Below are positions 38,968 through 47,280 of a stretch of 50,331 bases of DNA, piece by piece. Source of the DNA: Mycobacterium asiaticum (GTDB lineage Bacteria > Actinomycetota > Actinomycetes > Mycobacteriales > Mycobacteriaceae); assembly GCF_001668675.1 (NCBI RefSeq), contig NZ_LZKQ01000251.1, forward strand, positions 1 to 50,331. Direction: 5' to 3'. Position numbers and translations under genes: made by a program. How positions within the stretch are numbered: position 1 is the first letter of the stretch; every line of letters starts with the position of its first letter. Below the pieces are notes generated by a model. The model made no database searches. It was not told the origin of the DNA and saw only the letters and a list, made by a program, of their open reading frames with translations.

Positions 38968-39384
38968 TTAGTCGTCGGCCGGAGGTCCAGCAGATGTCGA
39001 ATTGCGGTGATTTGCTTCGAGTTCGGTGAGTGCGCGGCGCAGTGCGGCGGCCTCATCAGCACCGACCCGCTCGACGAAGTGCACCAGCGCGGCCTGCCTG
39101 CTGCCGGAGTCCTCGGCCTGGGCCAGCGCGTCCACCATCAGCCCTGCTACCAGTTCATCGCGGCCATGCACCGGCGCGTAGCGGTGGGCGCGGTCGTCCC
39201 GGAGCTGGGAAACCAGGTTCTTCTTGGCCAACCGCTGCAGCACGGTCATAACGGTGGTGTAAGCGAGATCGCGTCGTGCCGACAACGCTTCGTGGACCTG
39301 GCGAACAGTCTGGGGTTCCGGCATGGACCAGAGGTGGTCCATCACGGCGCGTTCCAGATCCCCCAGCCGCGTCAGCTTGGCCAT
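38968..39384 (-). CDS. blaI: BlaI-family transcriptional repressor
   Basis: This 138-residue winged-helix repressor of the BlaI/MecI family begins LGDLERAVMDHLWSMPEPQT and continues VRQVHEALSARRDLAYTTVM and TVLQRLAKKNLVSQLRDDRA. In M. tuberculosis BlaI (Rv1846c) represses blaC, itself and others, and is released by beta-lactams. The ribosome-binding site AGGAGA precedes the ATG. A -10-like TAAGCT (minus strand, 39410-39415) and a dyad at 39423-39439 lie upstream, so autoregulation is likely. It is followed by the M56 protease gene. Confidence 0.94.
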   Translation of the reverse strand: MAKLTRLGDLERAVMDHLWSMPEPQTVRQVHEALSARRDLAYTTVMTVLQRLAKKNLVSQLRDDRAHRYAPVHGRDELVAGLMVDALAQAEDSGSRQAALVHFVERVGADEAAALRRALTELEANHRNSTSAGPPADD

Positions 39385-39422
39385 AGTTCATCTCCTGAGC
39401 GTTGATGACAGCTTACTCCGAT

Positions 39423-39439
39423 TACTACCGAGTGTCGTA
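39423..39439. promoter_or_regulatory. Candidate BlaI operator dyad
   Basis: TACTAC-N5-GTCGTA is an imperfect dyad (5 of 6 positions) overlapping the -35 area of the blaI promoter on the minus strand. It is placed where an autoregulatory BlaI site would be. The match to the published mycobacterial BlaI motif is from memory and not verified. Confidence 0.5.
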
Positions 39440-39496
39440 TCTAGCGCCGTGTTGGTTCCCGCACACCACAACACTACGCAATCAATGCTTGCGAAA

Positions 39497-39515
39497 TTAG
39501 GGCAGCCTTGCCTAT
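39497..39515 (+). promoter_or_regulatory. IdeR-like iron box at the mrsI promoter
   Basis: TTAGGGCAGCCTTGCCTAT matches the mycobacterial IdeR consensus TTAGGTTAGGCTAACCTAA at 13 of 19 positions, with both AGG/CCT half-site cores kept. It overlaps the -10 hexamer TATGCT at 39513-39518, a position suited to iron-dependent repression of the small RNA that starts near 39525. Confidence 0.7.
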
Positions 39516-39524
39516 GCTGATGAC

Positions 39525-39629
39525 GGTCGAGCGAAAGAAAAGGCCGCGGAGAGTCCTGAGGGCTGCAGTGACCCCCGGCCTACTCGATCGGCGAGCCCCG
39601 TGCCACGCGCACGGGGCTCGCCCGTTTTT
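39525..39629 (+). ncRNA. mrsI: Small RNA MrsI-like (iron-sparing sRNA)
   Basis: An sRNA gene about 105 bases long lies between divergent blaI and the thioesterase gene, where M. tuberculosis encodes MrsI (ncRv11846). It has a promoter with TATGCT, an overlapping IdeR box and a predicted first hairpin (AGGCCG at 39541-39546 with CGGCCT at 39576-39581, G/C-rich apical loop). It ends in a strong intrinsic terminator. In M. tuberculosis MrsI is induced by iron limitation and represses non-essential iron proteins such as bfrA by base pairing through an apical-loop seed. No coding frame here is convincing. The start is inferred from the -10; the exact 5' end is uncertain by a few bases. Confidence 0.78.
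39590..39629 (+). terminator. Intrinsic terminator of the sRNA
   Basis: A 13-bp perfect stem (GGCGAGCCCCGTG at 39590-39602 with CACGGGGCTCGCC at 39610-39622) has a 7-base loop and is followed by CGTTTTT. It is a classic Rho-independent terminator, rare in mycobacteria, and supports a discrete sRNA ending near 39629. Confidence 0.88.
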
Positions 39630-39664
39630 CCGGGCCGCATAACCCATGGTGTAGACACAAGGAC

Positions 39665-40069
39665 GTGTCATCAGGGCCCGATTCGGATTTCGTTGCCGCG
39701 TTCGACAGCGAGCTCGGTCTGCAGTTCACCGAACTCACTCCGGACAGCGCCCGCGCGCAGCTGGAGGTGAAACCCAAGCTGCTGCAACCGATGGGCCTGG
39801 TACACGGCGGGGTTTACTGCTCGGTGATCGAAAGCATGGCCAGCGTGGCCGCGTACACCTGGCTGAACGCAAACGGCGGTGGCGGAAACGTGGTCGGCGT
39901 CAACAACAACACCGACTTCTTGCGCGCCATTAGATCCGGCACCGTGTACGGCAAGGCCGAACCCATACACCGCGGTCGCCGTCAGCAGCTCTGGCTGGTC
40001 ACCATCACCGACGACGACGACCGGATCGTGGCCCGGGGTCAGGTCCGCCTACAGAATCTTGAGCCTTAA
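39665..40069 (+). CDS. Hotdog-fold thioesterase (PaaI/YbgC-like, Rv1847-like)
   Basis: This 134-residue acyl-CoA thioesterase-family protein has the hotdog helix segment LLQPMGLVHGGVYCSVIESM, with the conserved HGG, and VVGVNNNTDFLRAIRSG. Such enzymes hydrolyse aryl- or acyl-CoA thioesters as small oligomers. It starts with GTG 39665; TAGACA seven bases upstream could be a leaderless -10, though it lacks the final T. It corresponds to Rv1847. In H37Rv the urease genes (Rv1848-Rv1853) follow; here the gene runs directly, two bases apart and convergent, into ndh. Confidence 0.88.
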   Translation: MSSGPDSDFVAAFDSELGLQFTELTPDSARAQLEVKPKLLQPMGLVHGGVYCSVIESMASVAAYTWLNANGGGGNVVGVNNNTDFLRAIRSGTVYGKAEPIHRGRRQQLWLVTITDDDDRIVARGQVRLQNLEP

Positions 40070-40071
40070 GG

Positions 40072-41463
40072 TCAACTGGCTCTTCGCGCTATGGCTTCGG
40101 CACCTTGCGCCTCGGCAGCCAGTTCCGCCAGCTGTTCCAGGCGCGTTCGCGCGAACGCCTGCTGGTCGGTGATGGTCAGCTGACCGCGCCGAGTGCTCAG
40201 GAAGGTCACCGTCCACGACAGCAGCGTGGTGATCTTGGTCTTGAACCCGATCAGGTACACCAGGTGCAACACCAGCCAGATCAGCCAGGCGATGAAACCG
40301 CTGAACTCCAAGGGACCGATCTTGGCCACCGCGGAGAACCGCGAGACCGTGGCCATCGAGCCCTTGTCGAAGTACTGGAACGGCTCACGCTCGGCCGGGT
40401 CCGCGCCGGCGAGCTCCGACTTGATGTTGTTGGCAACGTATTTCGCGCCCTGGATGGCACCCTGCGCAACGCCAGGCACACCCTCGACGGCAGCCATGTC
40501 GCCGACCACAAAAACGTTGGGGTGTCCCGGGATCGACAGGTCGGGCAGCACCTTGACTCGGCCGGCGCGGTCGAGTTCGGTGTCGGACTGCTCCGCGAGG
40601 TCACGGCCCAGTCGGCTGGCCTGCACCCCGGCGGACCAGACTTTGCAGGCCGATTCGATGCGCCGCTCGGTGCCGTCGGCGTCCTTGACGGTGATGCCGT
40701 TGCGGTCGACGTCGGTGACCATGGCACCCAGCTGGATCTCGACGCCCAGCTTCTCCAATCGTGCCCTCGCCCGATCGCCGAGCTTCTCGCCGAACGGAGG
40801 AAGTACCGCGGGTGCGGCATCGAGCAGGATCACCCGCGCCCGGGTCGAATCGATGTGCCGGAAGGCACCCTTGAGGGTGTATTCGGCGAGTTCGGCGATC
40901 TGCCCGGCCATTTCGACACCGGTGGGGCCGGCGCCGACGACAGTGAAGGTGAGCAGTTTGGCGCGGCGTTCCGGGTCGCTGGACCGTTCGGCCTGCTCGA
41001 ACGCGCTCAGGATGCGACCGCGCAACTCCAGCGCGTCGTCGATGGACTTCATGCCCGGCGCGAATTCGGCGAAGTGGTCGTTGCCGAAGTAGGACTGCCC
41101 GGCGCCGGCGGCGATGATCAGGCTGTCGTAGGGCGTCTCGTAAGTGTGGCCCAGCAACTCCGATACGACAGTCTTGCGGGCCAGGTCGATGTGCGTGACA
41201 TTGCCCAGCAATACCTGGACGTTGCGCTGCTTACGCAGCACGACGCGGGTCGGAGGAGCGATCTCGCCCTCGGAGATGATGCCGGTGGCGACCTGGTACA
41301 GCAAAGGCTGGAACAGGTGATGGGTGGTGCGCGCGATCAACTTGATGTCGACATCAGCGCGCTTCAGTTTCTTTGCCGCGTTGAGTCCACCGAACCCCGA
41401 TCCGATGATGACGACCCGGTGGCGATGACGCGCCTCAACTGTGGGTTCCTGCTGGGGACTCAT
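40072..41463 (-). CDS. ndh: Type II NADH:quinone dehydrogenase
   Basis: This 463-residue NDH-2 is a single-subunit, non-proton-pumping flavoenzyme that passes electrons from NADH to menaquinone at the inner membrane. The FAD motif VVIIGSGFGGLNAAKKLK is at about 17-34. The NADH motif FTVVGAGPTGVEMAGQIAEL is at about 173-192. The C-terminal FAD/quinone segment is VFVVGDMAAVEGVPGVAQGAI. A hydrophobic membrane segment is near 380-410. Length equals H37Rv Ndh (Rv1854c, 463). The ribosome-binding site AGGAG lies before the ATG. A dyad resembling an IdeR box with one base missing lies at 41524-41541 upstream. Confidence 0.96.
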   Translation of the reverse strand: MSPQQEPTVEARHRHRVVIIGSGFGGLNAAKKLKRADVDIKLIARTTHHLFQPLLYQVATGIISEGEIAPPTRVVLRKQRNVQVLLGNVTHIDLARKTVVSELLGHTYETPYDSLIIAAGAGQSYFGNDHFAEFAPGMKSIDDALELRGRILSAFEQAERSSDPERRAKLLTFTVVGAGPTGVEMAGQIAELAEYTLKGAFRHIDSTRARVILLDAAPAVLPPFGEKLGDRARARLEKLGVEIQLGAMVTDVDRNGITVKDADGTERRIESACKVWSAGVQASRLGRDLAEQSDTELDRAGRVKVLPDLSIPGHPNVFVVGDMAAVEGVPGVAQGAIQGAKYVANNIKSELAGADPAEREPFQYFDKGSMATVSRFSAVAKIGPLEFSGFIAWLIWLVLHLVYLIGFKTKITTLLSWTVTFLSTRRGQLTITDQQAFARTRLEQLAELAAEAQGAEAIARRAS

Positions 41464-41523
41464 GTTCCGCTGCTCCTGACCGGGGGCTCCTTGACGGGCG
41501 ACTGAAGTTAGCTAGTACCCCCT

Positions 41524-41541
41524 ATAAGGTTAGTCAACCTA
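41524..41541. promoter_or_regulatory. Dyad upstream of ndh resembling a gapped IdeR box
   Basis: On the minus strand the region reads ATAGGTTGACTAACCTTAT. It has AGGTT/AACCT arms and matches the IdeR consensus closely if one base is removed from the centre. A -35-like TTGACT overlaps it. The one-base change in half-site spacing makes IdeR binding doubtful. Confidence 0.35.
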
Positions 41542-41613
41542 TCGGCACAAACCCAGCCATGAGCCTGTGTAATGAGCCACACCGAGCGAAGGCTCGACAG
41601 TGGACGCTTGCGG

Positions 41614-42534
41614 CTACAGTCCGAAAACCGGGCGCAGCGCTTCGGCGACCTTGGTGATGACGCCGGGGATGTGACTCGTCGGGATGTTGACGATGGCTCC
41701 CTGCACTCCCGCTTCCAGCACCTTGGCCCGGACCTGTTCGGCGATCTGCGCTGGGCCGCCGATCGCCATGCGCCCGCTCATGCTCGGCGGGACTTGGTCG
41801 GGATCGGCGTTCTCGTCGAACACGACTGTCAGCATCAGACTCGTTTCCAGAGTCGACGGGTCCCGACCGACTTCCGCGCAGCGGGCCTTGACCGCGTCCA
41901 CCTTGCGGGGAAGTTCGTCGAACGCCGCCACGATGTTGAGGTGGTCGGCGTAGCGGGCCGCCAGCGCGAACGTCTTCTTCTCGCCGCCACCGCCGATCAG
42001 GATCGGAATCCGGTCGCGGAAACGCGGTTCGGCCATGGCCGATTCGGTGCTGTACCACTTGCCGGAGAAGGTGGGCCGCTCGCCCTTGATCATCGGGTCG
42101 ATGATCTGCAGCGCCTCGTCCAAGCGACTGAACCTGTCGGTGAACGTGCCGAACTCGAAGCCGAGCTGGCGGTGTTCCAGTTCGTACCAGCCCGCCCCGA
42201 TGCCCAGGATTGCCCGCCCGGCGCTGACCACGTCCAGCGTGGTGATGACCTTGGCCAGCAACGTGGGGTTTCGGTAGGTGTTGCCGGTTACCAAGGTCCC
42301 CAATTGCAGGCGCTCGGTGGCGGTGGCCAACGCCCCCAAGGCGGTGTAAGCCTCCAGCATCGGCTGATCCGGCGTGCCCAGCATCGGCAGTTGGTAGAAG
42401 TGGTCCATCACGAAAAGCGAGTCGTAGCCCGCTGATTCGGCTTCACGCGCCTGATCGATGACGGTGGAGAACAGGTTCTCGACACCTGTCCCGTAAGAGA
42501 AGTTAGGGATCTGAAAACCGAGCCGAATCGCCAC
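41614..42534 (-). CDS. LLM-class F420-dependent oxidoreductase (Rv1855c-like)
   Basis: This 306-residue luciferase-like TIM-barrel protein begins IRLGFQIPNF and has SLFVMDHFYQLP, ERLQLGTLVTGNTYRNP and KVITTLDVVSAGRAILGIGA, followed by GWYELEH. PILIGGGGEKKTFALAARYA is the cofactor-phosphate loop typical of mycobacterial F420-type members. The substrate is unknown. It starts with GTG at 42534. TACGGT on the minus strand (42542-42547) is seven bases upstream, so the mRNA is probably leaderless. It lies between ndh and the SDR gene on the same strand. Confidence 0.9.
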   Translation of the reverse strand: MAIRLGFQIPNFSYGTGVENLFSTVIDQAREAESAGYDSLFVMDHFYQLPMLGTPDQPMLEAYTALGALATATERLQLGTLVTGNTYRNPTLLAKVITTLDVVSAGRAILGIGAGWYELEHRQLGFEFGTFTDRFSRLDEALQIIDPMIKGERPTFSGKWYSTESAMAEPRFRDRIPILIGGGGEKKTFALAARYADHLNIVAAFDELPRKVDAVKARCAEVGRDPSTLETSLMLTVVFDENADPDQVPPSMSGRMAIGGPAQIAEQVRAKVLEAGVQGAIVNIPTSHIPGVITKVAEALRPVFGL

Positions 42535-42568
42535 GGTGTCTACCGTAGCCCCCGGCTACCGAAGCGGA

Positions 42569-43246
42569 TCAGGCGAACTGAGCGAGCGCCCCGTGGCTGA
42601 CGTGCAGCGTCTGGCCGGTGATGTGGCGGGCCGCCGCGGTGGTGAGGAACAGCGCCAGGCGCGCAATCTCGTCCGCGACCGGCGCCGGTGTGCGCGACAG
42701 CCCCTCGTAGCCAGGCTGGACGCTGCGGCCGCACGCCACCGCGTTGACCGTGATGCCCCTGGTGCCATAGATCTCCGCCTGCCCGCTGACCCAGCTGGAA
42801 AGTGCGGCTTTGATCGACGCGTCGACACTTCCGGTTGCCGGGTTTTCGGCCAGCACGCTGATGATGTTGCCGCCGGAGCGCAGGTGGTCACCGACGCACT
42901 GGACCGTGAGCACCGCCGAGAGCAGCGTGGTGTCCAGCGCCCGGCGCCATGCAGTGGCGGTGTCGGACAACGAATACGTACGAGGGTCGCCGGCTTCCCA
43001 GGTCGGTGCCGGGATGTTGACGATGGTGTCGAGGTGGTGCGGGAACAGGCTCCGCGCTTCCTCGAGGCTGCCGGGATCGGTGACGTCGCAGACGATCGCG
43101 TCCACATCGAGTTCCTTGGCAACGACCTCGAGGTCACTGCCGCGCGCGCCCACCAGAGTGACCTTGTGGCCGTCGTCGCGGAAACGCTCGGCTACCGTGC
43201 GCCCCAGATCGGTATCTCCGCCGGTAACCACAACCTCCACTGCCAT
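42569..43246 (-). CDS. Short-chain dehydrogenase/reductase (Rv1856c-like)
   Basis: This 225-residue Rossmann-fold SDR has the cofactor motif VVVTGGDTDLGRTVAERF, where TGxxxGxG is modified to TGGDTDLG. DVTDP is at the second strand. The catalytic Ser/Tyr/Lys region is atypical: IISVLAENPATGSVDASIKAA has the Ser and Lys but no clear YxxxK Tyr. So the activity may be altered or absent. The start is ATG 43246, giving the same length as H37Rv Rv1856c; an upstream ATG at 43267 is the alternative. It is divergent from modA with 136 bp between. Confidence 0.85.
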   Translation of the reverse strand: MAVEVVVTGGDTDLGRTVAERFRDDGHKVTLVGARGSDLEVVAKELDVDAIVCDVTDPGSLEEARSLFPHHLDTIVNIPAPTWEAGDPRTYSLSDTATAWRRALDTTLLSAVLTVQCVGDHLRSGGNIISVLAENPATGSVDASIKAALSSWVSGQAEIYGTRGITVNAVACGRSVQPGYEGLSRTPAPVADEIARLALFLTTAAARHITGQTLHVSHGALAQFA

Positions 43247-43332
43247 GACCTCCTCGTGCGATGGCATCGAACTCCGCCCATGTTACTGGACAGTAGCTAT
43301 TCGGCGAAACCGCAGGCGCATCGACGCGCGGA

Positions 43333-43376
43333 CGAATTACGTAACTATTCGGCTGTGGTGGTCCCAGGGTTAGGTT
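43333..43376 (+). promoter_or_regulatory. modA promoter with leaderless -10 and upstream dyad
   Basis: TAGGTT at 43371-43376 is six bases before the ATG at 43383, the leaderless pattern. An imperfect dyad, CGAAT-N9-ATTCG, at 43333-43351 with a central TTACGTAA lies about 20 bp upstream. It could be a molybdate-responsive operator, but it does not resemble the enterobacterial ModE site. Confidence 0.5.
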
Positions 43377-43382
43377 TGACCA

Positions 43383-44126
43383 ATGCATCGCATCGGCTGG
43401 GTCGCGATAGTGCTGGTCGCGAGCTTGACTTCGTGCACCTCCGGCGCGCAGCAGAATTCGATCGTGGTGTTCGCCGCCGCGTCGCTGAAGCAGGTGTTCA
43501 CCCAGTTAGGGGACCGATTCAAGAGCGATAATCCGGGGGCCGGCGTCCAGTTCAATTTCGCCGGTTCCTCGGAGTTGGCGACGCAGTTGACCCAGGGGGC
43601 CACCGCTGACGTGTTCGCGTCGGCCGACACCGCGCAGATGGACAGGGTCGCCGCCGCCGGCCTGGTGGCGGACGGCCCGACGACGTTCGCCAGCAACACG
43701 CTGACCATCGTCACCGCGCCGGGCAATCCCAAGCACCTTCAATCCTTCGCCGACCTGGCCAGACCGGGATTGAGTGTGGTCATCTGCCAGCAACCGGTGC
43801 CGTGCGGATCGGCGACCCGGCGCATCGAGGAGGCGACCGGCACGCAACTGCATCCCGTCAGCGAGGAACCCAGCGTCACCGACGCCCTGAACAAGGTCAC
43901 CACCGGACAGGCCGACGCCGCACTTGTGTACGTGACCGATGCCGCGACCGCCGGAGCCCAGGTGGCGACCGTCAAGTTCCCTGAAGCCGCGAGCGCGGTG
44001 AACTCCTATCCGATCGCGGTATTGAAGAAGGCGCCGCAATCCGCGCTGGCCCGGAAGTTCGTGGCCACCGTGACGGGCGGGACGGGCCGGGGGCTCCTGG
44101 ACCAGGCCGGCTTCGCCCGCCCCTGA
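43383..44126 (+). CDS. modA: Molybdate ABC transporter substrate-binding lipoprotein
   Basis: This 247-residue periplasmic-type binding protein has a lipoprotein signal (lipobox LTSC, Cys18). The ModA start of the mature domain is [17 protein letters not shown]. Oxyanion-contacting segments include [29 protein letters not shown] and YVTDAATAG. It captures molybdate (or tungstate) outside the membrane for ModBC. It corresponds to Rv1857 and is the first gene of modABC. Confidence 0.95.
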   Translation: MHRIGWVAIVLVASLTSCTSGAQQNSIVVFAAASLKQVFTQLGDRFKSDNPGAGVQFNFAGSSELATQLTQGATADVFASADTAQMDRVAAAGLVADGPTTFASNTLTIVTAPGNPKHLQSFADLARPGLSVVICQQPVPCGSATRRIEEATGTQLHPVSEEPSVTDALNKVTTGQADAALVYVTDAATAGAQVATVKFPEAASAVNSYPIAVLKKAPQSALARKFVATVTGGTGRGLLDQAGFARP

Positions 44127-44134
44127 CGACGCCA

Positions 44135-44929
44135 GTGCCCTCGCTCACCAACCTGCCGCGCTGGGTGTACATCCCGGCCGCCATCGGGACGGTGTTCATC
44201 GGGTTGCCGCTGGTGGCGACGGCCGCCAAGGTCGACTGGCCGCACTTCTGGTCGTTGATCAGCAGCGACTCCTCGGCGACGGCGCTGGTGCTGAGCCTGA
44301 AGACGGCCGCGGCGAGCACCGCCGTATGTGTGGTGCTGGGCGTGCCCATGGCGTTGGTGCTGGCCCGCAGCCAACTGCGAGTGGTGCGTCTGCTGCGCCC
44401 TTTGATCCTGTTGCCGCTGGTGCTGCCCCCGGTCGTCGGCGGCATCGCGCTGCTCTACGCGTTCGGCCGGTTGGGTTTGGTCGGGCGGTATCTGGAGACC
44501 GCCGGCGTCAGCGTGGCGTTCAGCACCACTGCTGTCGTGATGGCGCAGACCTTTGTCTCGCTGCCCTTTCTGGTGATTTCGCTGGAGGGTGCCGCGCGCA
44601 GCGCCGGTGGCGACTACGAGGTGGTGGCGGCGACGCTGGGAGCGCGGCCGACCACGGTGTGGTGGCGGGTGACGCTGCCGCTGCTGGTGCCGGGCCTGGT
44701 GTCCGGCGCGGTGTTGGCCTTCGCGCGGGCGCTGGGGGAGTTCGGCGCTACCTTGACGTTTGCCGGTTCGCTGCAGGGCGTGACCCGGACGCTCCCACTG
44801 GAGATCTACCTGCAACGCGTCGATGACCCCAATGCCGCAGTGGCACTGTCACTTCTGCTGGTGGTGGTGGCGGCGCTGGTGGTGCTGGGGCTGGGCTCAC
44901 GGCGCCTGACCGGACCCGACGCGCGGTAG
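44135..44929 (+). CDS. modB: Molybdate ABC transporter permease
   Basis: This 264-residue inner-membrane permease has about six hydrophobic helices. The permease EAA-type loop, [21 protein letters not shown], contacts the ATPase. It starts with GTG 44135, 8 bp after modA. H37Rv ModB (Rv1858) has the same length. The C-terminal part includes [20 protein letters not shown], a strong ModB signature. Confidence 0.95.
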   Translation: MPSLTNLPRWVYIPAAIGTVFIGLPLVATAAKVDWPHFWSLISSDSSATALVLSLKTAAASTAVCVVLGVPMALVLARSQLRVVRLLRPLILLPLVLPPVVGGIALLYAFGRLGLVGRYLETAGVSVAFSTTAVVMAQTFVSLPFLVISLEGAARSAGGDYEVVAATLGARPTTVWWRVTLPLLVPGLVSGAVLAFARALGEFGATLTFAGSLQGVTRTLPLEIYLQRVDDPNAAVALSLLLVVVAALVVLGLGSRRLTGPDAR

Positions 44930-44935
44930 CCGGCG

Positions 44936-46057
44936 ATGAGCGAACTGCAGCTGCGCGCGGTGGTCACCGCCCGGAATCTGGACCTGGAGTTCACGGTCTC
45001 TCCCGGTGAGGTGGTAGCGGTGCTGGGACCCAATGGCGCCGGCAAGTCGACCGCGCTGCATGTGATCGCGGGCCTGCTCCGGCCCGATGCGGGTCGGGTG
45101 CGGTTGGGCGACCGGGTGTTGACCGACACCGCTGCGCGGGTAGAAGTCGCCACCCACCGCCGCCGGGTCGGTCTGCTCCTGCAGGACCCCTTGCTGTTTC
45201 CGCACCTCACCGTTCTCGGCAATGTCGCCTTCGGAGCTGCCTTCGGGACAAACAGCCGGCGCAGCAGGCGTTCTGATCGGGCGTCGGCGCTGCGCTGGCT
45301 GCGCGAGGTGGACGCCGAACAACTCGCGGAGCGCAAGCCGCGGCAACTGTCGGGCGGGCAGGCCCAACGCGTGGCGATTGCCCGGGCGCTGGCCGCGGAG
45401 CCGGAAATTCTGCTGCTCGACGAGCCTCTCCGCGGACTCGACGTCTCCGCGGCCGCGTCGATCCGTGCTCTGCTGCGCGGCGTGGTCACCGACAGCGGTT
45501 GCGCGGTCATCCTGGTCACCCACGATCTGCTGGACGTGCTCACCCTGGCCGATCGGGTGCTGGTGCTGGAGTCGGGGAAGATCGCCGAAATCGGGCCGAC
45601 GGCCGCCGTGCTGAGTGCGCCGCGTAGCCGTTTCGGCGCCCGGATCGCGGGGGTGAACCTGGTCAGTGGAACGATCGGCGGCGACGGGGCCCTGTACACC
45701 GGTTCCGGTCAGAAGTGGCACGGCATCGCGGATTCGGCGGAGCTTCGCGACGGCGACGCCGCGGTTGCGGTGTTCACCCCGGCAAGCGTCGCCGTCTACG
45801 ACATGCCGCCCCACGGCAGCCCGCGCAACACCGTCGAGGTGACCGTTGCCGAGTTGGACACCCGCGGACATGCGGTCCTGGTGCGCGCCGCGGACCAGCC
45901 CGACGGGGGGCCGGGGCTGGCAGCCAGCATCACGGTGGACGCCGCGGCGGAATTGCAGCTCACGGTCGGAACCCGGGTGTGGTTCAGCGTCAAAGCCACC
46001 GAGGTAGCGCTGCACCCGGCCTTTCGCCGGTCCACGAACTGGGGAGACACCGGGTAG
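44936..46057 (+). CDS. modC: Molybdate ABC transporter ATP-binding protein
   Basis: This 373-residue ATPase has Walker A GPNGAGKST at about 32-40, the Q-loop LLLQDPLLFPHLTVLGN, the ABC signature LSGGQAQRVAIARAL, Walker B ILLLDEPL and the H-loop VTHDLLD. A C-terminal TOBE/Mop-like domain (about 290-370, EVTVAELDTRGHAVLVRAAD and VWFSVKATEVALHP) may bind oxyanion for trans-inhibition. It is six bases after modB. It corresponds to Rv1859. Confidence 0.95.
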   Translation: MSELQLRAVVTARNLDLEFTVSPGEVVAVLGPNGAGKSTALHVIAGLLRPDAGRVRLGDRVLTDTAARVEVATHRRRVGLLLQDPLLFPHLTVLGNVAFGAAFGTNSRRSRRSDRASALRWLREVDAEQLAERKPRQLSGGQAQRVAIARALAAEPEILLLDEPLRGLDVSAAASIRALLRGVVTDSGCAVILVTHDLLDVLTLADRVLVLESGKIAEIGPTAAVLSAPRSRFGARIAGVNLVSGTIGGDGALYTGSGQKWHGIADSAELRDGDAAVAVFTPASVAVYDMPPHGSPRNTVEVTVAELDTRGHAVLVRAADQPDGGPGLAASITVDAAAELQLTVGTRVWFSVKATEVALHPAFRRSTNWGDTG

Positions 46058-46086
46058 TCTTTCCTTGCTTCGCAGCGGCAACACGG

Positions 46087-46102
46087 TAGGTTCGTGCCCA
46101 TG
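46087..46102 (+). promoter_or_regulatory. Leaderless promoter of apa
   Basis: TAGGTT at 46087-46092 is seven bases before the ATG at 46100. It supports ATG 46100 (MHQVDPN) as start rather than the in-frame GTG at 46094, and shows apa is not simply read through from modC. Confidence 0.6.
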
Positions 46103-47179
46103 CATCAGGTGGACCCGAACCCGTCACGCCGCAAAGGATTACTGGCATCGCTGGCCATTGCCGCCGCGACCAGTGCCAGCGTCGTCACCATCGCCTTGCC
46201 GGCTACCTCGAGCGCCGACCCGGAGCCGGTGCCTCCGCCGTCACCGACCGTCGCGCCGCCGGCCGCGTCACCGACACCTGCGCCTGGAGCAACCCCAAGC
46301 ACGCCGGCAACCCCGCCGCCAGGGGCCAGCCCTAGCCCGACCCCGAACGCGCAGCCGGGTGACCCCAATGCGGTGCCGCCACCCGCGGATCCGAACGCGC
46401 CACCCCCGCCGGACCCGAACGCCGGGCGAATCACCAATGCCGTCGGCGGATTCAGCTTCGTCCTTCCGCCTGGCTGGGTGGAATCCGACGCCTCGCACCT
46501 GGACTACGGTTCGGCGCTGCTGAGCAAGGCAGCCGGTGAGGCCCCGATGCCCGGCCAGCCGCAACCGGTGGCCAACGACACCCGCATCGTGCTGGGCCGG
46601 CTGGACCAGAAGCTCTACGCCAGCGCCGAGGCCACCAACCCCAAGGCGGCCGTCCGGCTCGGCTCGGACATGGGCGAGTTCTTCATGCCGTACCCCGGCA
46701 CCCGGGTCAACCAGGAGACCGTGCCGCTCAATGCCAATGGCGAGTCGGGCAGCGCGTCGTATTACGAAGTGAAGTTCAGTGACGCCACCAAGCCGGTGGG
46801 CCAGATCTGGACGGGCGTGGTCGGGAACCCGGCCGGGGCCACCGGCGGACCGCCGCAGCGCTGGTTCGTGGTGTGGCTGGGCACGTCGAACAATCCGGTG
46901 GACAAGAACGCCGCGAAGGCGCTGGCCGAGTCGATCCGGCCTTGGAATGCACCAGCAGCCCCCGCCGCCCCGCCTCCGGAAGGGGTTCCCGGCGCGGTTC
47001 CTGGCGCACCGGCGCCCGCCCCCGTGGCGCCAGCGCCCCCGGTTGCGCCCGCGCCGGACGCGGGTGCGCCGGCACCCGCTCCCGCTCCGGCTCAGGTTCC
47101 CGCGCCGGCCCCGGCACCGGCCCAAGCACCGGCCGCCGGGGCGCCGGCGGCGACCGAACAGCGGAGCCAGCCGGCCTGA
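46100..47179 (+). CDS. apa: Alanine/proline-rich secreted antigen Apa (fibronectin-attachment protein)
   Basis: This 359-residue secreted protein has a signal peptide ([20 protein letters not shown], ending SSA before DPEP, with cleavage after about residue 39). A Pro/Ala/Thr-rich linker (about 40-105) follows, with TP and SP runs suited to O-mannosylation. The conserved core runs from [20 protein letters not shown] through [20 protein letters not shown] to SIRPW. A long Ala/Pro C-terminal tail (about 285-350) follows. It corresponds to M. tuberculosis Rv1860 (45/47-kDa antigen) and M. avium FAP, which bind fibronectin and SP-A. The tail looks longer than I recall for H37Rv. The N-terminal sequence differs from the H37Rv and M. 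avium forms I recall. Confidence 0.95.
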   Translation: MHQVDPNPSRRKGLLASLAIAAATSASVVTIALPATSSADPEPVPPPSPTVAPPAASPTPAPGATPSTPATPPPGASPSPTPNAQPGDPNAVPPPADPNAPPPPDPNAGRITNAVGGFSFVLPPGWVESDASHLDYGSALLSKAAGEAPMPGQPQPVANDTRIVLGRLDQKLYASAEATNPKAAVRLGSDMGEFFMPYPGTRVNQETVPLNANGESGSASYYEVKFSDATKPVGQIWTGVVGNPAGATGGPPQRWFVVWLGTSNNPVDKNAAKALAESIRPWNAPAAPAAPPPEGVPGAVPGAPAPAPVAPAPPVAPAPDAGAPAPAPAPAQVPAPAPAPAQAPAAGAPAATEQRSQPA

Positions 47180-47280
47180 CCTCGGCAGGCGCCGCAAATC
47201 GACGCTTGAATCGTTATCCAGAAGGCGTATACCGAAGTCACAACCCAGCAATGGGGCTGGGATGGCGATAGGAGACCCTG

